Source: Nicotiana tabacum (Eukaryota > Streptophyta > Magnoliopsida > Solanales > Solanaceae). From it: 64,000 bases of DNA. Every line of letters starts with the position of its first letter. The stretch's first letter is position 1. Made by a program: the position numbers and the translations under genes. The stretch lies in the NCBI RefSeq assembly GCF_000715075.1, contig NC_134103.1:74897519-74961518 (forward strand), read 5' to 3'. Shown here piece after piece: positions 46,292 through 60,460 of the stretch. The notes beneath the pieces were generated by a model. The model saw only the letters and a list, made by a program, of their open reading frames with translations, searched no databases and had not been told where the DNA came from.

Positions 46292-48526
46292 TGTCACGAC
46301 CCAAAATTCCACCACAGACGTCGTGGTGGCACTTAGTCTCTAAGACTAGGTAAGCCGATTATAATAACAATTCAAGCCATTTTTTTATAGACAAGTGTCA
46401 AAACTAGCAACAGAAATATTCATACAACCTCCCAAGACTGGTAATACTGAGTCACGAATACTAATTGAATACATGAAATTATCTCGAAGGTCGAATATAC
46501 AATACTGTTCGAATAAGAAATTAACAGTACAATAAAATGAAAAGACTCCAAGTTACTGTGACGACCAAGCAGTCCTACTTTGAATCCTTGCGATCATACT
46601 CTAATCTCTGTCCGAATCTGATATCTCCAATACTTGGTTCTGCACAAAAATGTGCAGAAGTGTAGTATGAGTACACCACGGTCGGTACCCAGTAAGTATC
46701 AAGACTAACCTCGGTGGAGTAGTGACGAGGTACAGTCAAGACACTCACTAGTCTAATAACCTGTGCAATATAGTATACAAAAATAATAGAAAATAAATAA
46801 CAATGATGGCAACACTAATCAACCAGTGATATACACATCATGGCATCAAGAATACCATTAATATTGTTCAAACGAATAATAAACACAAGTACATCCAATT
46901 AATCAAGTCCTTCAACATATACATCTTTTATCTATAAGTTTTTCAAATAAAAATCTTTAGAATGTAATCCGTACAATTAAATGTATCCCGAATATACTTC
47001 CTTCAAATAATTATCTTATGAATATAATTCTTTCAAATAAATATCTTTAAATATAATTCCTTCAAGTAAATATCTTTCGAATATAATTCTTTCAAGTAAA
47101 TACCTTTCGAATATAATTCTTTCAAGTAAAAGTCACCATGTGACACCTTATTTAACTTTCCTGGTGTGAGAAATATATTCAATATATCGCATCAAATGGC
47201 ACGGAAATACCTTCGTGTACTTGTCTCATTCTCACCCAATTTATATATGTAGATCAAATCAATTGGCACGGCAACACCCTTCGTGTATTTATCTCGTTCT
47301 CACCGTGCATACATATAACATGTATTCAATAAGTAACAAACCTAACCTTAGGTTAAAAGTAGTGACGAGCTGGAATAAAGGCCGGGTCCAAAACCAATAG
47401 CCAACAACAGTCCATAACAACGTAAAGCAAGTAATAAAAGAAGTAACTTGGAGATAAAATGCTCAGCTTAATCATGATTTCTGAAAATAGTTCTGCCTCT
47501 CAAGCGTATTAGTGAAAACTCAAGTCTTTTACCGAAGTTGCCAAAAAAATATGAGTAAGTTTGAAAACAGTAATTTTGCCAAAATTCTTTTCCATAATAA
47601 ATAAGATATTTCATTTTCTTTCCAGATAGCTAGTGGAAAATGCATCACTATGCCCATATGCCAATATGTGTGAGAAATCATGAATGAAGTGATACCGTAC
47701 AAGCCCCTTGTCTTGTATATGGTGGAAACAAGAGGAAAATGCATCTCTATGCCTGTATGTCAAATGTGCATGTAAATGCGATGCACTCAGTGATAAAACC
47801 ATATGCATATTCTCAGAGTATCATTTCACTCAGTCCTCCCAGTCACTCAGTCCTCATAGTCACTCAGTCCTCGCAGTCACTCAGTCCTCCCAATCGCTAG
47901 GCACACGCACTCTGTAGGTACTTGTGCTCACTGGGGGTGTGTACAGACTCCAGAGGGGATCCTTTATCCCAAGTGCTATAATATGCACGGACAACTCACG
48001 TTCTGTATGGACAACTCACGTGTTATAGTATCAATATCTGTATCCGCACAGATAACTCACGTGCTATAATAAGCCAATCTGGCCTGCTACGGCGTGCAAC
48101 CCGATCCTATAATAGTAAAGTATATAAAGCCAATATGGCCTGCTGCGGCGTGCAGCCCAATTCCATAATCATCCTCCCAATCAGGCCCTCGGCCTCACTC
48201 AGTCGTCAATCTCTCCAGTCTCTTGGGCTCACAATGTCATGAAACTAGCCCAAAATAATGATATGATGAATAAATAAATAAATAGCAACAAAGACCGAGA
48301 GATGATATAAAATGAATGAACATGACTGAATATACAATTTCAATTTAAACAAATAATTCAACAGCAATATGACCTCTATGGGTCTCCATAATACTGGCAC
48401 ATAGCCTCAGCATGATTTTTAATATGATTCTCAGCTCAATTTCTTTAACACATAAAACTACATAGAAAATGCCAAGATTATTTGACTACAAAATTCCACG
48501 AAACCAATTACGTCATAATTTCTATA

Positions 48527-48565
48527 GTGCACGCCCACACGCCCGTCACCTAGCATGTGCGTCAC
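48527..48565 (-). other. LTR hairpin, loop TAGGTGACGG
   Basis: The same stem and loop as at 6987-7024, on the minus strand, 72 nt after GTAAGT (48637). Another copy is at 58255-58293. Confidence 0.6.
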
Positions 48566-49189
48566 CTCCAAATATTTCACATAATACGTATATTCAGGGT
48601 TCATACCTTCAGCTCCAAGACTAGAAGAGTTACTTACCACAAACAAGACGAATCCAATGTCGAGCAAGCTAAACAATGCTCCAGAAATTTCATTATATGC
48701 GTATCATCTTCTGAATGGCTCGAATCTAGCCACAATTAATTTGATTAGGTCCACACAATTATAGGAATTAATTCTATATAAAAATACTAATATTTTTCCA
48801 CGAAATCTAAAATTACACTCCAAAAATTGATCATGGGGCCCACATCTCGGAATACGACAAAACTCACAAAATCCGACAACCCATTCAATTACGAGTCCAA
48901 CCATACTAGTTTCACTCAAATCCGACTTCGAATCGACATTCAAATACCAAAAATTTATTTTATGAAACTTCTACAATTTCCCCCAAATTTCCATCTCAAA
49001 CTACTAATTGAATGATGAAAACAATGATATATTCATGTATATTAAAAAAATTTGAGATAGAATCACTTACCCCGATGAATTTCTTGAAAAACCCACAAAA
49101 ATTCATCACAAATCGAGCTCTCAACATCCAAATGTGAAATAATACCCTAACCCTCGGTTATATAGTACCACGTATGATCTCCCAATGTG

Positions 49190-49615
49190 CGGTCCGCACA
49201 TTTTCAAGTGCTGCCGCACATTTTCAAGTTCTGCGGCCGCACAATTTTGAGTGCGGCCGCACTTCATTGTGAAAGCTTACCAGACTTCAGTACAATGCTT
49301 ATACCTTTCTGTACAAATGTCCAAATGATTACTACTATACCTTTCTGGAAACTAGATTCAAAGGGCTACAACTTTTGTTTTTGAATCATCTCCAAATTCG
49401 GCGTGGATTAAAAGATATAAGCCTCCGAACTCGGACCATTGAACCTGCAGAACCTCTGAAGTGCGGCCGCACACAAAATTGTGCGGTCCGTACTTTTCCA
49501 CTGAAGTGCGGCCGCACACAAAATTGTGCGGTCCGATCCTTTCCTCTACAGTCCGCACTTTTCCTCTGAAGTGCGACCGCACTCAAAATTGTGCGGTCCG
49601 CACTTTTCCAAAAGT
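49190..49615 (-). repeat. Dyad array, GTGCGGCCGCAC word family
   Basis: Many copies of TGCGGCCGCAC and TGCGGTCCGCAC occur with CAAAATTGTGCGG spacers, about 678 bp from the LTR sense start. A TATATAA (sense) lies immediately downstream at about 49160-49167. The partner array is 58915-59345. Confidence 0.9.
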
Positions 49616-50293
49616 TCCAGAACAACATTAGAGTGCCGAAATGCCCGGACATCCCTCAAAAGTCACCCCAAAACTCACAGAGCCACTCGGGATCCCGTTA
49701 AAATATACCAACAAGTTCCATAACATAACACAAACCTACTCGAGACCTCAAATCACCTCAAACAACATCAAAATGTTGAATGCACCTCAAATCAAAATCT
49801 ATGAACTTTTAAATTCTATATCTTGCGCCGAAACACATCAAATCAATCCGGAATGACTTCAAATTTTGCACACAAGTCATAAATGACATAACAGAGCTAT
49901 GAAAACTTTCAGAACTGGATTCCGACTCCGATACCAAAAATTCAACTCCCCGGTCAAACTTCCCGAAAACTTCAATCTTCGCCATTTCAAGTCAGATTCC
50001 ACTACGGACTTCCAAATAATTTTTCGGACACTCTCCTAAGTCCAAAATCACCATACGTAGCTATTGGAATCATCAAAACTCCATTCTGGGGTCGTTTACA
50101 CATAAGTCGACATCCGGCTACTATTTTAACTTAAGCTTTAAACCTTGGAACTAAGTGTTCCAATTCATTCCAAAACCTCACCGAACCCGAACCAATTAAC
50201 CCGGTAAGTCATAAAATAACTGTAAAGCATAAATTGAGCAGTAAATGGGGAAACAAGTTTGTAATACTCAAAATGACCGGTCGAGTCGTTACA

Positions 50294-50306
50294 TTCTCCC
50301 CCACTT
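50294..50306 (-). other. Polypurine tract next to the chimeric LTR
   Basis: The minus strand reads TAAGTGGGGGAGAA up to the LTR. The GTTCGAGGACGAACG string lies just upstream in the sense direction. Confidence 0.8.
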
Positions 50307-50993
50307 AAACATACGTTCGTCCTCGAACGTGCCAAGAGTTGTTTCCAAGCCATCACATCACTATTCCATCTCACCATGCACATACCTGGGTGATCCCTTG
50401 CCACCCTATTCCATATAGGCCTGACAACACAACACAATTGAAGATCATTACTTTAACCTTAGTCCGTAAAACTTAGAGCCTAATTTCCAATATCCAGAAT
50501 TTCTTACAAGACCCGAGTCTCACATCTACACACTGTATAAGTTTGAACAAGCTGTATCAAGACATAACCATAACCCTAGATAAAATCACATAACATACCA
50601 CACAACTCGCATACTCGCAACACCATTCCCGGTCACAGTAACTACTCAAAAACCAACCAAGTACTAGTATAAAACCCCATAACAAACAAAACCTTGTTCC
50701 AAAACTTTCGTATATTGCTGATAATGAATGAAACATGCGGAATCTCATGACCCCTTATCAGATCAACAAGTCATGGAGCTCTCTCGCCCCAACCAGAGCC
50801 ATAATCACTTGCTAAGTCGACTTTCCTTATTATCCTTCCGAATATACTGCAATCAAACATGATAGTACCCATTCTAGGTCCAATGAACTTATATTATTAA
50901 ATTCAACTATCCCACAAACATGCCACATCAATATAATTCCAGTCACACCTGCGCAATTTGTGTACCCAAATATGGGAAATGTCTCAAGAAAGA
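50307..50993 (-). other. Non-coding internal region (3' part) of the inner element
   Basis: No gag-pol motifs. It is partly similar to 280-640 in element A, which suggests a shared non-coding domain in these non-autonomous elements. It is interrupted by the solo LTR at 50994. Confidence 0.55.
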
Positions 50994-53800
50994 TGTCATG
51001 ACCCAAAACTAATCCCTGTCGTGATGACGCCTATCGTGGAACTAGGCAAGCCGACTCATTTGCAAAACAAACTGATCTTTTTATTTTAAAGATAATTCTA
51101 AGGTTATTTAACATAAAACCTCCATTTAAAGAGTTCAAATTAAAGAAAAATAGAAGTGCGGAAAAGAAAAGCCCGACATCGGGGTGTCACTAGTCATGAG
51201 CATCTACTGAAATCTCAGTAAAGTACAACATGCTTTAAAAATCAGTGTTTGAATCAAATCATCACGTTTAAACCCGATTCCAGAAAAAAAAATCATTTAA
51301 AGATATTTTTCCAACAGTTTTTCAAACAAAGGCTCAATGCAAAGGTGAGCAAAAATGATGAAATCATAATCAGCCCCTCGGGCAAAACATCACTCATATA
51401 CAGCCCCTCAGTCAAACCTCACAGTCACTCGTGCCACTCAGGCATACCTCACAATCACTCTTGCCTCTCGGGCATACCTCACAATCACGCATGCCTCCCA
51501 GTCACTCAGCACTCGGCACTCGCACTCAGTAGGTACCTGCGCTCACTGAGGGTGTGTACAGACTCCGGAGGGGCTCCTTCAGCCCAAGCGCTATATCAAG
51601 CCAAATCATGGCATAAATCACTCAGGCCCTCGGCCTATATCCACACTCATCCTCACAAATCAGGCCCTCGGCCTCACTCAGTCATAAATATGCTGCAGGC
51701 GGGCAGCCCCGATCCACACTCATCCTCACAAATCAGGCTCTCGGCCTCACTCAGTCATAAATCTCTCAAGCCACTGGGGCATTTCAGTAAAACAGGGCAT
51801 TCGGCCCAAAACATTTATATGCATCAAAAGAAGAGTCACAAAACTGAGTTATGCGGTAAACAAGTATAAACATGACTGAGTATAGATTTTCAATCGAAAA
51901 CAATGAGAGGATGGTAAGAAACAGCCCCTAAGGGTCCAAACAGCATTGGCGCAAGGCCCAAACATGGCATTCAGCCCAATTTACAGAAATTCTTTCTAAA
52001 ACATATAAGTATCAAATGGTTTCAACAAAGTATGCAACTTTACAGTTGCTACGGGACGGACCAAGTCACAAATACCCAACAGTGCACGCCCACACGCCCG
52101 TCACCTAGCATGTGCGTCACTTTAAAATAGTAGAATGATATGAAATCCGGGGTTTCATACCCTCAGGACTAGATTTACAATCGTTACTTACCTCAAACCG
52201 CGAAATTCTTATTCTGCAATGCCCTTTCCTCGTGAATTGGTCTCCAAATGCCTCGAATCTGGTCATAAATAATTCGTTTCAGTCAATAAAATTCATTGAA
52301 ATTAATTCCACAAAATAATAATGATTTTCCATAAAAATCCAAAAATTTGCTCAAAAATCGCCCGTGGGGCCCATATCTCGGAACTCGACAAAAGTTACAA
52401 AATTCGAAAACCCATTCAACCACGAGTCTAACCATACCAATTTTACAAAAAAACCGACCCTAACTCGACCCTCAAATCTTTGATTTAAACCGAGAGGGTT
52501 TTCAAATTTTCCCAACTCAATTCACCAATTAAATGATAAAAACAACCGTGGATTCGGGTAATTTAACCAATATTGAGTTAAGAACACTTACCCCGTTGTT
52601 TCCTCTGAAAATCACCCAAAATTGCCTCACTTCCAAGCTCCAAATCGCAAAAGACTAAAAATGGGACGAAGTCCCATTTTCAGAACATAAACTCACTGCC
52701 CAGACTTTTCTTCTTCGCGAACGCGGTCAGTGCCTCGCGTTCGTGAAGCACAAAATAACTCCCGTCCAAATTCCTCCTTCGCGAATGCGACATTACCCTC
52801 GCATTCGCGGAGCACAAAATGCCTCTGTCTCAATGCCTTCTATGCGATCGCGTTCGAGCCATCGCGAACGCGATGCTTCTTTCCCCCTCACTACGCGAAC
52901 GCGACACCCCTTACGCGAACGCATAGACCAATTGCCTGGGGTCTTTGGTTGCTTCCTCTCTTCTTCGTGAACGCGTAACACCTCCCGCGTCCGTGATGCA
53001 CACCCAGTCCGCCCTTCGTGAACGCGAGATTCTCTTCACGAACGCGAAGAGAAAATATTGCCAGCCTCTCAGTTCCTCTTCGCGAACGCGATGAAGGAAA
53101 CCAAATGGTGCATCAGAAAAATTCCAGTAAAGTTCCAAGTCCAAAATCCAACCCGTTAACCATCCGAAACTCACCCGAGCTCCTCTGGACCTCAACCAAA
53201 TATACCAAAAAGTCCTAAAACATCATACGGACTTAGTCGAACCCTCAAATCACCTCAAACAACACTAAAACCATGAATTACACCCCAATTCAAGCCTAAT
53301 GAACTTTGAAATTTCTAATTTCTACAAACAACTCCAGAACCTATCAAATCACGTCTGATTGACCTCAAATGTTGCACATAAGTCCTAAATGACATAACAG
53401 AGGTATTCCAATTTTTAGAATCGGATTCCGACCCCGATATCAAAAAGTCTACCCCTCGGTCAAACTTCTCAAAAATTAAACTTTCGGCATTTCAAGCCTA
53501 ATTCCTCTACGGACCTCCAAATAATATTCTGGACATGCTCCTAAGCCCAAAATTACCACACGGAGCTATTGGAATTATCAAAATTCGAATCCGAGATCGT
53601 TTACATATAGGTCTATATCCGGTAAACTTTTCTAACTCAATTTTTCAATTATGAGACTAAGTGTCTCATTTTACTTCGTGTTCCTTTCGGACCCAAACCA
53701 ACTAACCCGATATAACATAATATAGCTGAATAACACAAAAAGAAGTAGAAATGGGAAAAACGGGGCTATAACTCTCGAAACGACCGGCCGGGTCGTTACA
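50994..53800 (-). mobile_element. Solo LTR (2.81 kb) inside the inner element
   Basis: From the sense start TGTAACGACCCGGCCGGTCG at 53800 to GGGTCATGACA at 50994. The flanks AAAGA (50989-50993) and AAAGG (53801-53805) look like a 5-bp TSD with one mutation. The array at 52710-53095 uses the TTCGCGAACGCG word. Hairpin at 52082-52120, 71 nt after GTAAGT (52191). The 206-codon plus-strand frame at 51249-51869 is a repeat-driven artefact. Confidence 0.9.
52710..53095 (-). repeat. Dyad array, TTCGCGAACGCG word family
   Basis: Variants of TTCGCGAACGCGA, with GCGATCGCG and CCGCGTCCG variants, about 705 bp from the LTR sense start. It is followed by CTGGGCAG (52697-52704). Confidence 0.85.
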
Positions 53801-56670
53801 AAAGGGAACCGTATTGCAAGTTTAACAAGCACCACCACAACCACAATGTTACAACCAACTCCTCAAATTTTGTGAAGAGGATAACCGTAGGTGCATGTGC
53901 ACAATTGTAGAGGAAGGAAATTAATGAATCAGATAAATTATCATAGAAAAATAATTCCCACACACGGCACAGACAACTTACGTGCCAATAATATAAATCG
54001 CCTGGCATGGTCACAGGCCTCCAGTCCCAGCATATCATACATGAGAAATTAAACACGAACACTTGTATATGATAATGAAATAAGATTATCATGCTCCTGG
54101 ACTGGTATAAATAACATGCCATAGTGTAAGTATGTGCAAAGTCTGCTATCACACTTCAAATCGACAATTTAACGCAAAAATAGTAACTACCCCGTTTATT
54201 CAGGGAATTAGCCTCTTTGTAACCTCAAGTGTAGCCTAGATAGTTCTCAACAAAGGTAAGAACATGAGAAACATTATAACTTTACGCTTAACAGTCAACT
54301 CTAGGCATATCATAACCTAAGCATTCTTTCGAGTATAAATACTTGCCCCGATGCCCGCACATTGGCTCAAAACTCACATATATGCATACTTATAGCGCGT
54401 AGCTATCACAAATAATTAAGAAACTAGTGCCTCCACTGAGTTTAAATAAAATACGCACCTCAAACATGCCGCAATCCGAAATAATATGCTTCTGAGAACT
54501 CCCAGTCTCCAAATTCATCGAGCAGATGAATCACCATAACTGAACCTAACTCCATTACTAGAATGACTAACACATCTTTTATGCACGATCATACCACGAG
54601 GAATACTTCTATAATTCTCCTGTGCCACATAGCAAAAATCTGAATATCAGCGGTCAATCTACCAGACGAATACCGCAATACCAACGAAACATCCGTAAGT
54701 CAAAACACAATGTGCCCTTCTGAATGTACACTCTTCTCAGATAATACCACTAGTGCCAATATCTGAAATTGATTGTGCTCCATAAACTCATGACCTTCCT
54801 TTTGAAATTGAATCGTATACTTGCACATGCAAATCCCAATCTCACTCCACGCACAACCTCTATTAGGCCATCCAGTGAAAACATGATAACCTCATTAAAA
54901 CTCTGAGTCATAAGCAAAATACATACCCAGTTAGTTAGAAACCTTCCTCTTGCTTCCTTCCAGGAGGAAATCACAATACACAACACATTTCCCACACCAG
55001 TAGAAAATATCCGGTTCAAACCATGGTAGAAACCATCAAGAACACTTTGAAATCCATCTGCACATAACCAAGCTATTAGAACTAAATTCCTCTAACTCGA
55101 CCAAACCACGAAGGTCACCAAAACCCAAGAATATTTCCACCAAAACATATGTAGAGTCTCACCACATCATAATTACCCCTATAAATACAACAAACAAAAC
55201 ACCCACTCTGAAAATACCTTATTTGAGTCTTAGACCATTTCATTCACCTTCCTGATACCGAAATATAAAATCCATAATGATATACAAAAATGCCACAAGT
55301 CTCGACACCATCCAACTTAATTCTCAGATTTTAGCCATAAACAAACCTGCCAAAAATTCTCAATTGCTACATATTAATCTTGAATCCATTAGAACTTTTT
55401 CGAGAGTCATCCACTCTGCTCAAATATCATTTGCACCGCCCAAACGGGCCGAAAGACACATGCCCCATTAGCACAATCAACACTCAAAGAAGTAACCTTG
55501 TCTTAACACGACCAATCAAATTCATACTTCGTGCGCTCTATATCCTTCAAAATTACAACTTAATCATTCCATAATTTATATATTTTCATAAAGTGCAATG
55601 TAACCCATAACCAGGAACTTTCTTATTTGGGTCATCCTCGATCTCAACCTCTGCAAGTCATTCTATAAGTATACCTTATACCAAAACTAAAATTTAATAT
55701 ATAACCATGAAATTAAGCCGTCTGCAGCAGGCTCTCCCACTTGGCTCAAAGACATAGAACAAAGCGTTCCATAACTCACAATATCCATACTCTATTACTG
55801 CCATAATACCGTAGTCAGTTCAACGAAAATTATTCTTAAGCTTATGCAACATCAACCATAAGATACCTCAATCATTCGCTAAACTTGTATTTATTCTCTT
55901 GACAGTCAAGTCAACTTTCTCAACCAACTTCAAATTCAAATCTCAACACATACGCCCTGCTGGTAGAAAAGAAACTCTCCATTAACATTATAAGGAACAC
56001 ACCTACGTAGATTACCCCGCAGGGGATAACCGACCTGCTTAGCCTCAAATTGGTATCTTGTTATACCCTTTCGCAGTTACAATTACTATGAAATCACTTA
56101 ATCTTTCTGAGTCCAAACTCATTAACAAGACATGAGAATTTAATTTTTCCCAAAATTTAACATCGTGAAAGGTCCTTCAAAAGGTTCATACTCGAGACTG
56201 TACGTCACATCAAAATGAAAATCAAGCACCCAATGGCCCTCTTTATAGCCATTCGACCGCTCATCAAGCCACAAATTCTCCACTCATAGGGATACTACCA
56301 GACATATGAGTCCAAATGTACAAGTTACAACTGAAGCTACCAAGCCTAAGCTATAGTCCAAACCTGGCCTTAAGTCCTCCAGACTGGCCCATCACCAAAA
56401 CACAGAATATACATCCCGCACGCCATCCCTGAAATCTCAAACCGGCGATGCACAACTGATACCAAGCGCTCACTTGCACATACGAATGCGTGAAAGGAAT
56501 TCAAAGAATTATGTTTCAAGCTGAATCAATTCCGCACGATAAAGAAAGAAAGATGAGAAATTATCCTAAATGCCCTGTAGCCTCTCGAAGATAAGTATGG
56601 ACGTCATCATACCGATCCGCAAGACTCTACTAGACACTTGCTCATGACTTGTAGAACCTATGAACCTAGA
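53801..56670 (-). other. Non-coding internal region (5' part) of the inner element
   Basis: Nearly 2.9 kb between the solo LTR and the primer-binding site has no gag or pol motif in either strand. Only short, unconserved frames occur. With 50307-50993 this makes an internal domain of about 3.6 kb, as in large non-autonomous retrotransposons (LARDs). The 200 bp before the PBS match the leaders at 2640-2820 and 60270-60445. Confidence 0.65.
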
Positions 56671-56682
56671 GCTCTGATACCA
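56671..56682 (-). other. Primer-binding site of the inner element
   Basis: The minus strand reads TGGTATCAGAGC, 3 nt from the LTR end at 56686. Confidence 0.9.
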
Positions 56683-56685
56683 CCT

Positions 56686-59600
56686 TGTCACGACCCAAAA
56701 TCCAACTAGTCGTGATGGCACCTAACCCATCCCGTTAGATAAGCCAATTTCCACTATCCAATTCCAATGTAATTTAACAAGACAATTAAGTAAAAGAAAA
56801 TATCTAAATCTTATACATTCCCCAAGGGCTGTTAGTACAAATCATGAGCTTCTAAGATTAGAATTTACAAAGCTGGTATGAAATAAATATATCATCTATT
56901 CGAAATGTACATAAACAGATTTTTATAAATCTAAGGCTGCCATTAACAAGAGGCAGCTACGACCGGAACACAGGTACGTCTCCAAATCCAGATCATGCCG
57001 ACCCCAGCAACATCAACATCCAATATCTGCACGCAAGGTGCAGAAGTTTAGTATGAGTACAACCGACCCCATGTACTTAATAAGTAACAAACCTAACCTT
57101 AGGTTAAAAGTAGTGACGAGCTGGAATAAAGGCCGGGTCCAACACCAATAGCCAACAACAATCCATAACAACGTAAAGCAAGTAATAAAAGAAGTAACTC
57201 AGAGATAAAATGCTCAGCTTAATCATGATTTCTGAAAATAGTTCTGCCTCTCAAGTGTATCAGTGAAAACTCAAGTCTTTTACCGAAGTTGCCAAAAAAA
57301 TATGAGTAAGTTTGAAAACAGTAATTTTGCCAAAAATCCTTTCCATAATAAATAAGATGTTTTATTTTCTTTCCAGATAGCCAGTGGAAAATGCATCACT
57401 ATGCCCATATGCCAATATGTGTGGGAAATCATGAATGACATGATATCGTACAACATAAGAAAAATGCATCTCTATGCCTGCATGGCAAATGTGCATGTAA
57501 ATGCCATGCACTCAGTGATAAAACCATATGTATACTCTCAGACTATCATTTTACTCAGTCCTCCCAGTCAGTCAGTCCTCGCAGTCACTCATTCCTCACA
57601 GTCACTCAGTCCTCCCAATCGCTCGGTACTTGGCACTCGCACTCAGTAGGTACCTGCGCTCACTAGGGGTGTATACAGACTCCGGAGGGGCTCCTTCAGC
57701 CCAAGCGCTATAATATGCACAGACAACTCATGTGCTGCACAGATAACTCACGTGCTATAGTATCAATATATGTATCCGCACGGACAACTCACATGCTATA
57801 ATAAGCCAATCTGGCCTGTTGCGGCATGCAACCCGATCCCATAATAATAAAGTATATAAAGCCAGTATGGCCTGTTGTGGCGTGTAACCCGATTCCATAA
57901 TCATCCTCATAATCAGGCCCTCGGGCTTACTAAGTCGTCTATCTCTCCAGTCTCTCAGGCTCACAATGTCATGAAACTAGCCCAAAATGATGATATGATG
58001 AATCAATAAATAGAAACAGAGTCTGAGAGATGATATGAAATGAATGAACATGACTGAGTATGAAATTTAAATTTAAACAAATAATTCTACATCAATATGA
58101 CCTCTATGGGTCTCAATAATACTGGCACATAGCCTCGGCATGATTTTTAATATGATTCTCAGCTCAATTTCTTTAACACATAAAACTACATAGAAAATGC
58201 CAAGATTATTTGACTACAAAATTCTACGAAACCAATTACGTCACAATTTCTATAGTGCACGCCCACACGCCCATCACCTAGCATGTGCATCACCTCCAAA
58301 CAATTCACATAATACGTATATTCAGGGTTCATACTCTCAGCTCCAAGATTTGAAGAGTTACTTACCTCGAACAAGACGAATCCAATATCGAGCAAGCTAA
58401 ACAATGCTCTAGAAATTCCATTCTATGCGTTTCTTCTTCTGAATGGCTCGAATCTAGCCACAATTAATTTGATTCAATCCACACAATTATAGGAATTAAT
58501 TGCATATCAAAATACTAATATTTTCCCACAGAATCCGCAATTGCACTCCAAAAATTGCCCGTGAGGCCCACGTCTCATAATACGATGAAACTCACAAAAT
58601 TCGACAACCCATTCAATTACGAGTCCAACCATACTAGTTTCACTCAAATCCGACTTCGAATCGACATTCAAATCCCAAAAATTCATTTTATGAAATTTCT
58701 ACAATTTCTTCCAAATTTCCATCTCAAACTACTAATTGAATGATGAAAACAATGATATATTCATGTATATTAACCAAATCTGTGTTATAATCACTTACCC
58801 CGATGAATTTCTTGAAAAACCCACGAAATATCGTCACAAACCGAGCTCCCAATGTCCACATGTGAAATAATACCCTAACCCTCGGTTATATAGTACCACA
58901 TCTGATCTCCCAATGTGCGGTCCACACATTTTCAAGTGCTGCCGCACATTTTCAAGTTATGCAGCCACGCAATTTTGAGTGCGGCCGCACTTCACTGTGA
59001 CGACTTACTAGGCTTCAGTACATTGCCCATAAGTTTCTGTACAAATACCCAAATGCCCAAATAATTACTTATATACCTTTCTGGAAACTAGATTCAAAGG
59101 GCTACAACTTTAGTTTTTGAATTATCTCCAAATTCGTTGTGGATTAAAAGATATAAGCCTCCGAAGTCGGATCATCGAACCTGCAGAACCCCTGAAGTGC
59201 GGCCGCACACAAAATTGTGCGGTCCGAACATTTCCTCTGAAGTGCGGCCACACACAAAATTGTGCTGTCCGAACATTTCCTTTGCGGTCCGCACTTTTTC
59301 TCTGATGTGTGGCCGCACTCAAAATTGTGCGGTCCGCACTTTTCTAAAAGTTTCAGAACAACATTAGAGTGCCGAAATGCCCGGACATTCTCAAAATTCA
59401 CCCCGAAACTCACCGATACACTCGTGATCCTGTTCAAATATACCAACAGGTTCCATAACATTATACGGACCTACTCAAGGCCTCAAATCACATTAAACAA
59501 CATTAAAACGTCGAATCGCACCTTAAATCAAAATCTATGAACTTTCAAATTCTATATCTTGTGCCGAAACACATCAAATCAATCCGGAATGACTTCAAAT

Positions 59601-60030
59601 TTTGCACAAAAATCATAAAATGACATAACAGAGCTATAAATATTTTCAGAACTAGATTCTGACCCCGATACCAAAAAGTCAACTCCCCGGTCAAACTTCC
59701 TGAAAAATTTATTTTTCGCTATTTCAAGCCAAATTCCACTACGGACTTTCAAATAATTTTCCGGACATGCTCCTAAGTCCAAAATCACCATACGTAGCTA
59801 TTTGAATCATCAAAACTCCATTCTGGGGGCGTTTACACAAAAATCAATATCCGGTCACTATTTTAACTTAAGCTTTAAACCTTATAACTAAGTGTTCCAA
59901 TTCATTCCAAAACCTCACCAGACCCGATCCAATTAACCCGGTAAGTCATAAAATAACTGTAAAGCATAAATTGAGCAGTAAATAGGGAAATGGGGTTGTA
60001 ATAGTCAAAATGACCGATCATGTCATTACA
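56686..60030 (-). mobile_element. 5' LTR of the inner minus-strand element (3.3 kb)
   Basis: From TGTAATGACATGATCGG at 60030 to GGGTCGTGACA at 56686. On its right it is followed by ACCAC (60031-60035) and then by the leader of another element, not by a polypurine tract. It is therefore an insertion into that element. Array at 58915-59345, TATATAA near 58880, hairpin 58255-58293, and stem-loop repeats near 57715-57795. Confidence 0.85.
58915..59345 (-). repeat. Dyad array, GTGCGGCCGCAC word family
   Basis: The counterpart of 49190-49615, about 685 bp from the LTR sense start, with independent point changes in the words. Confidence 0.9.
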
Positions 60031-60445
60031 ACCACGGTTGTGACGATTAGGCAACAAATTAAACCTTCTTAAGATCGTACTTATCAACCAGATGTCAGAA
60101 CTTGTTACACCCCCATGTGCACAATTGAATGATCTCTCAATACTTCCACATCTCGATCTGGATGACACGTTGTAACAATGGTTGAGCAACCCTGGCTCCC
60201 TTATAGACCCTCTGTAGTATCATAAACTGTTGGCGTATAGTTGATACCGAGTGCGTAATTTCATACACGAGTGGATGCAATAGAACTTAAGATATATGCT
60301 TCAAGCTGAATAAATGTCGCACGATAAGGAATGAAAGAAATGGAAATTTTCCTACTAGCTCTATAGCCTCTCGAAGATAAGTACAGACGTCTCCTGCAAG
60401 ACTCTACTAAACTCGTTCGTGACTCGTAGAACCTATGAACCTAGA
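60031..60445 (-). other. Internal leader remnant of the outer minus-strand element
   Basis: Non-coding sequence upstream (sense: downstream) of a second PBS. It is similar to the leaders of the other elements (TCTCGAAGATAAGTACAGACG and following). The rest of this element's internal domain is missing. Confidence 0.7.
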
Positions 60446-60457
60446 GCTCTGATACCA
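60446..60457 (-). other. Primer-binding site of the outer element
   Basis: TGGTATCAGAGC on the minus strand, adjacent to the LTR at 60461. Confidence 0.9.
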
Positions 60458-60460
60458 ACT

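Larger units (their letters stand above)
46292..50293 (-). mobile_element. Chimeric 3' LTR (4.0 kb) of nested minus-strand elements
   Basis: In the sense direction it runs from TGTAACGACTCGACCGG at 50293 to GGGTCGTGACA at 46292. The stretch 47319-50293 is closely similar to 57070-60030 (LTR of the inner element). The stretch 46292-46640 matches 60461-60810 (LTR of the outer element) and is unlike 56686-57069. The switch near 47319 makes this about 650 bp longer than the inner 5' LTR and suggests recombination between two LTR families. Confidence 0.75.

Noticed and set aside
47715..47917. Small frame in the LTR with SQSLSPHSHS repeats
   Set aside because: It follows the CACTCAGTCCTC tandem motif in the LTR and is not conserved as protein between the two partner LTRs.
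51249..51869. 206-codon plus-strand frame
   Set aside because: It lies within a minus-oriented solo LTR, is Ser/His-rich from tandem CACTC motifs, and has no counterpart protein.
54750..55019. Possible gene in the non-coding internal region
   Set aside because: Only 89 codons, no conserved motif, and no similarity to gag or pol.
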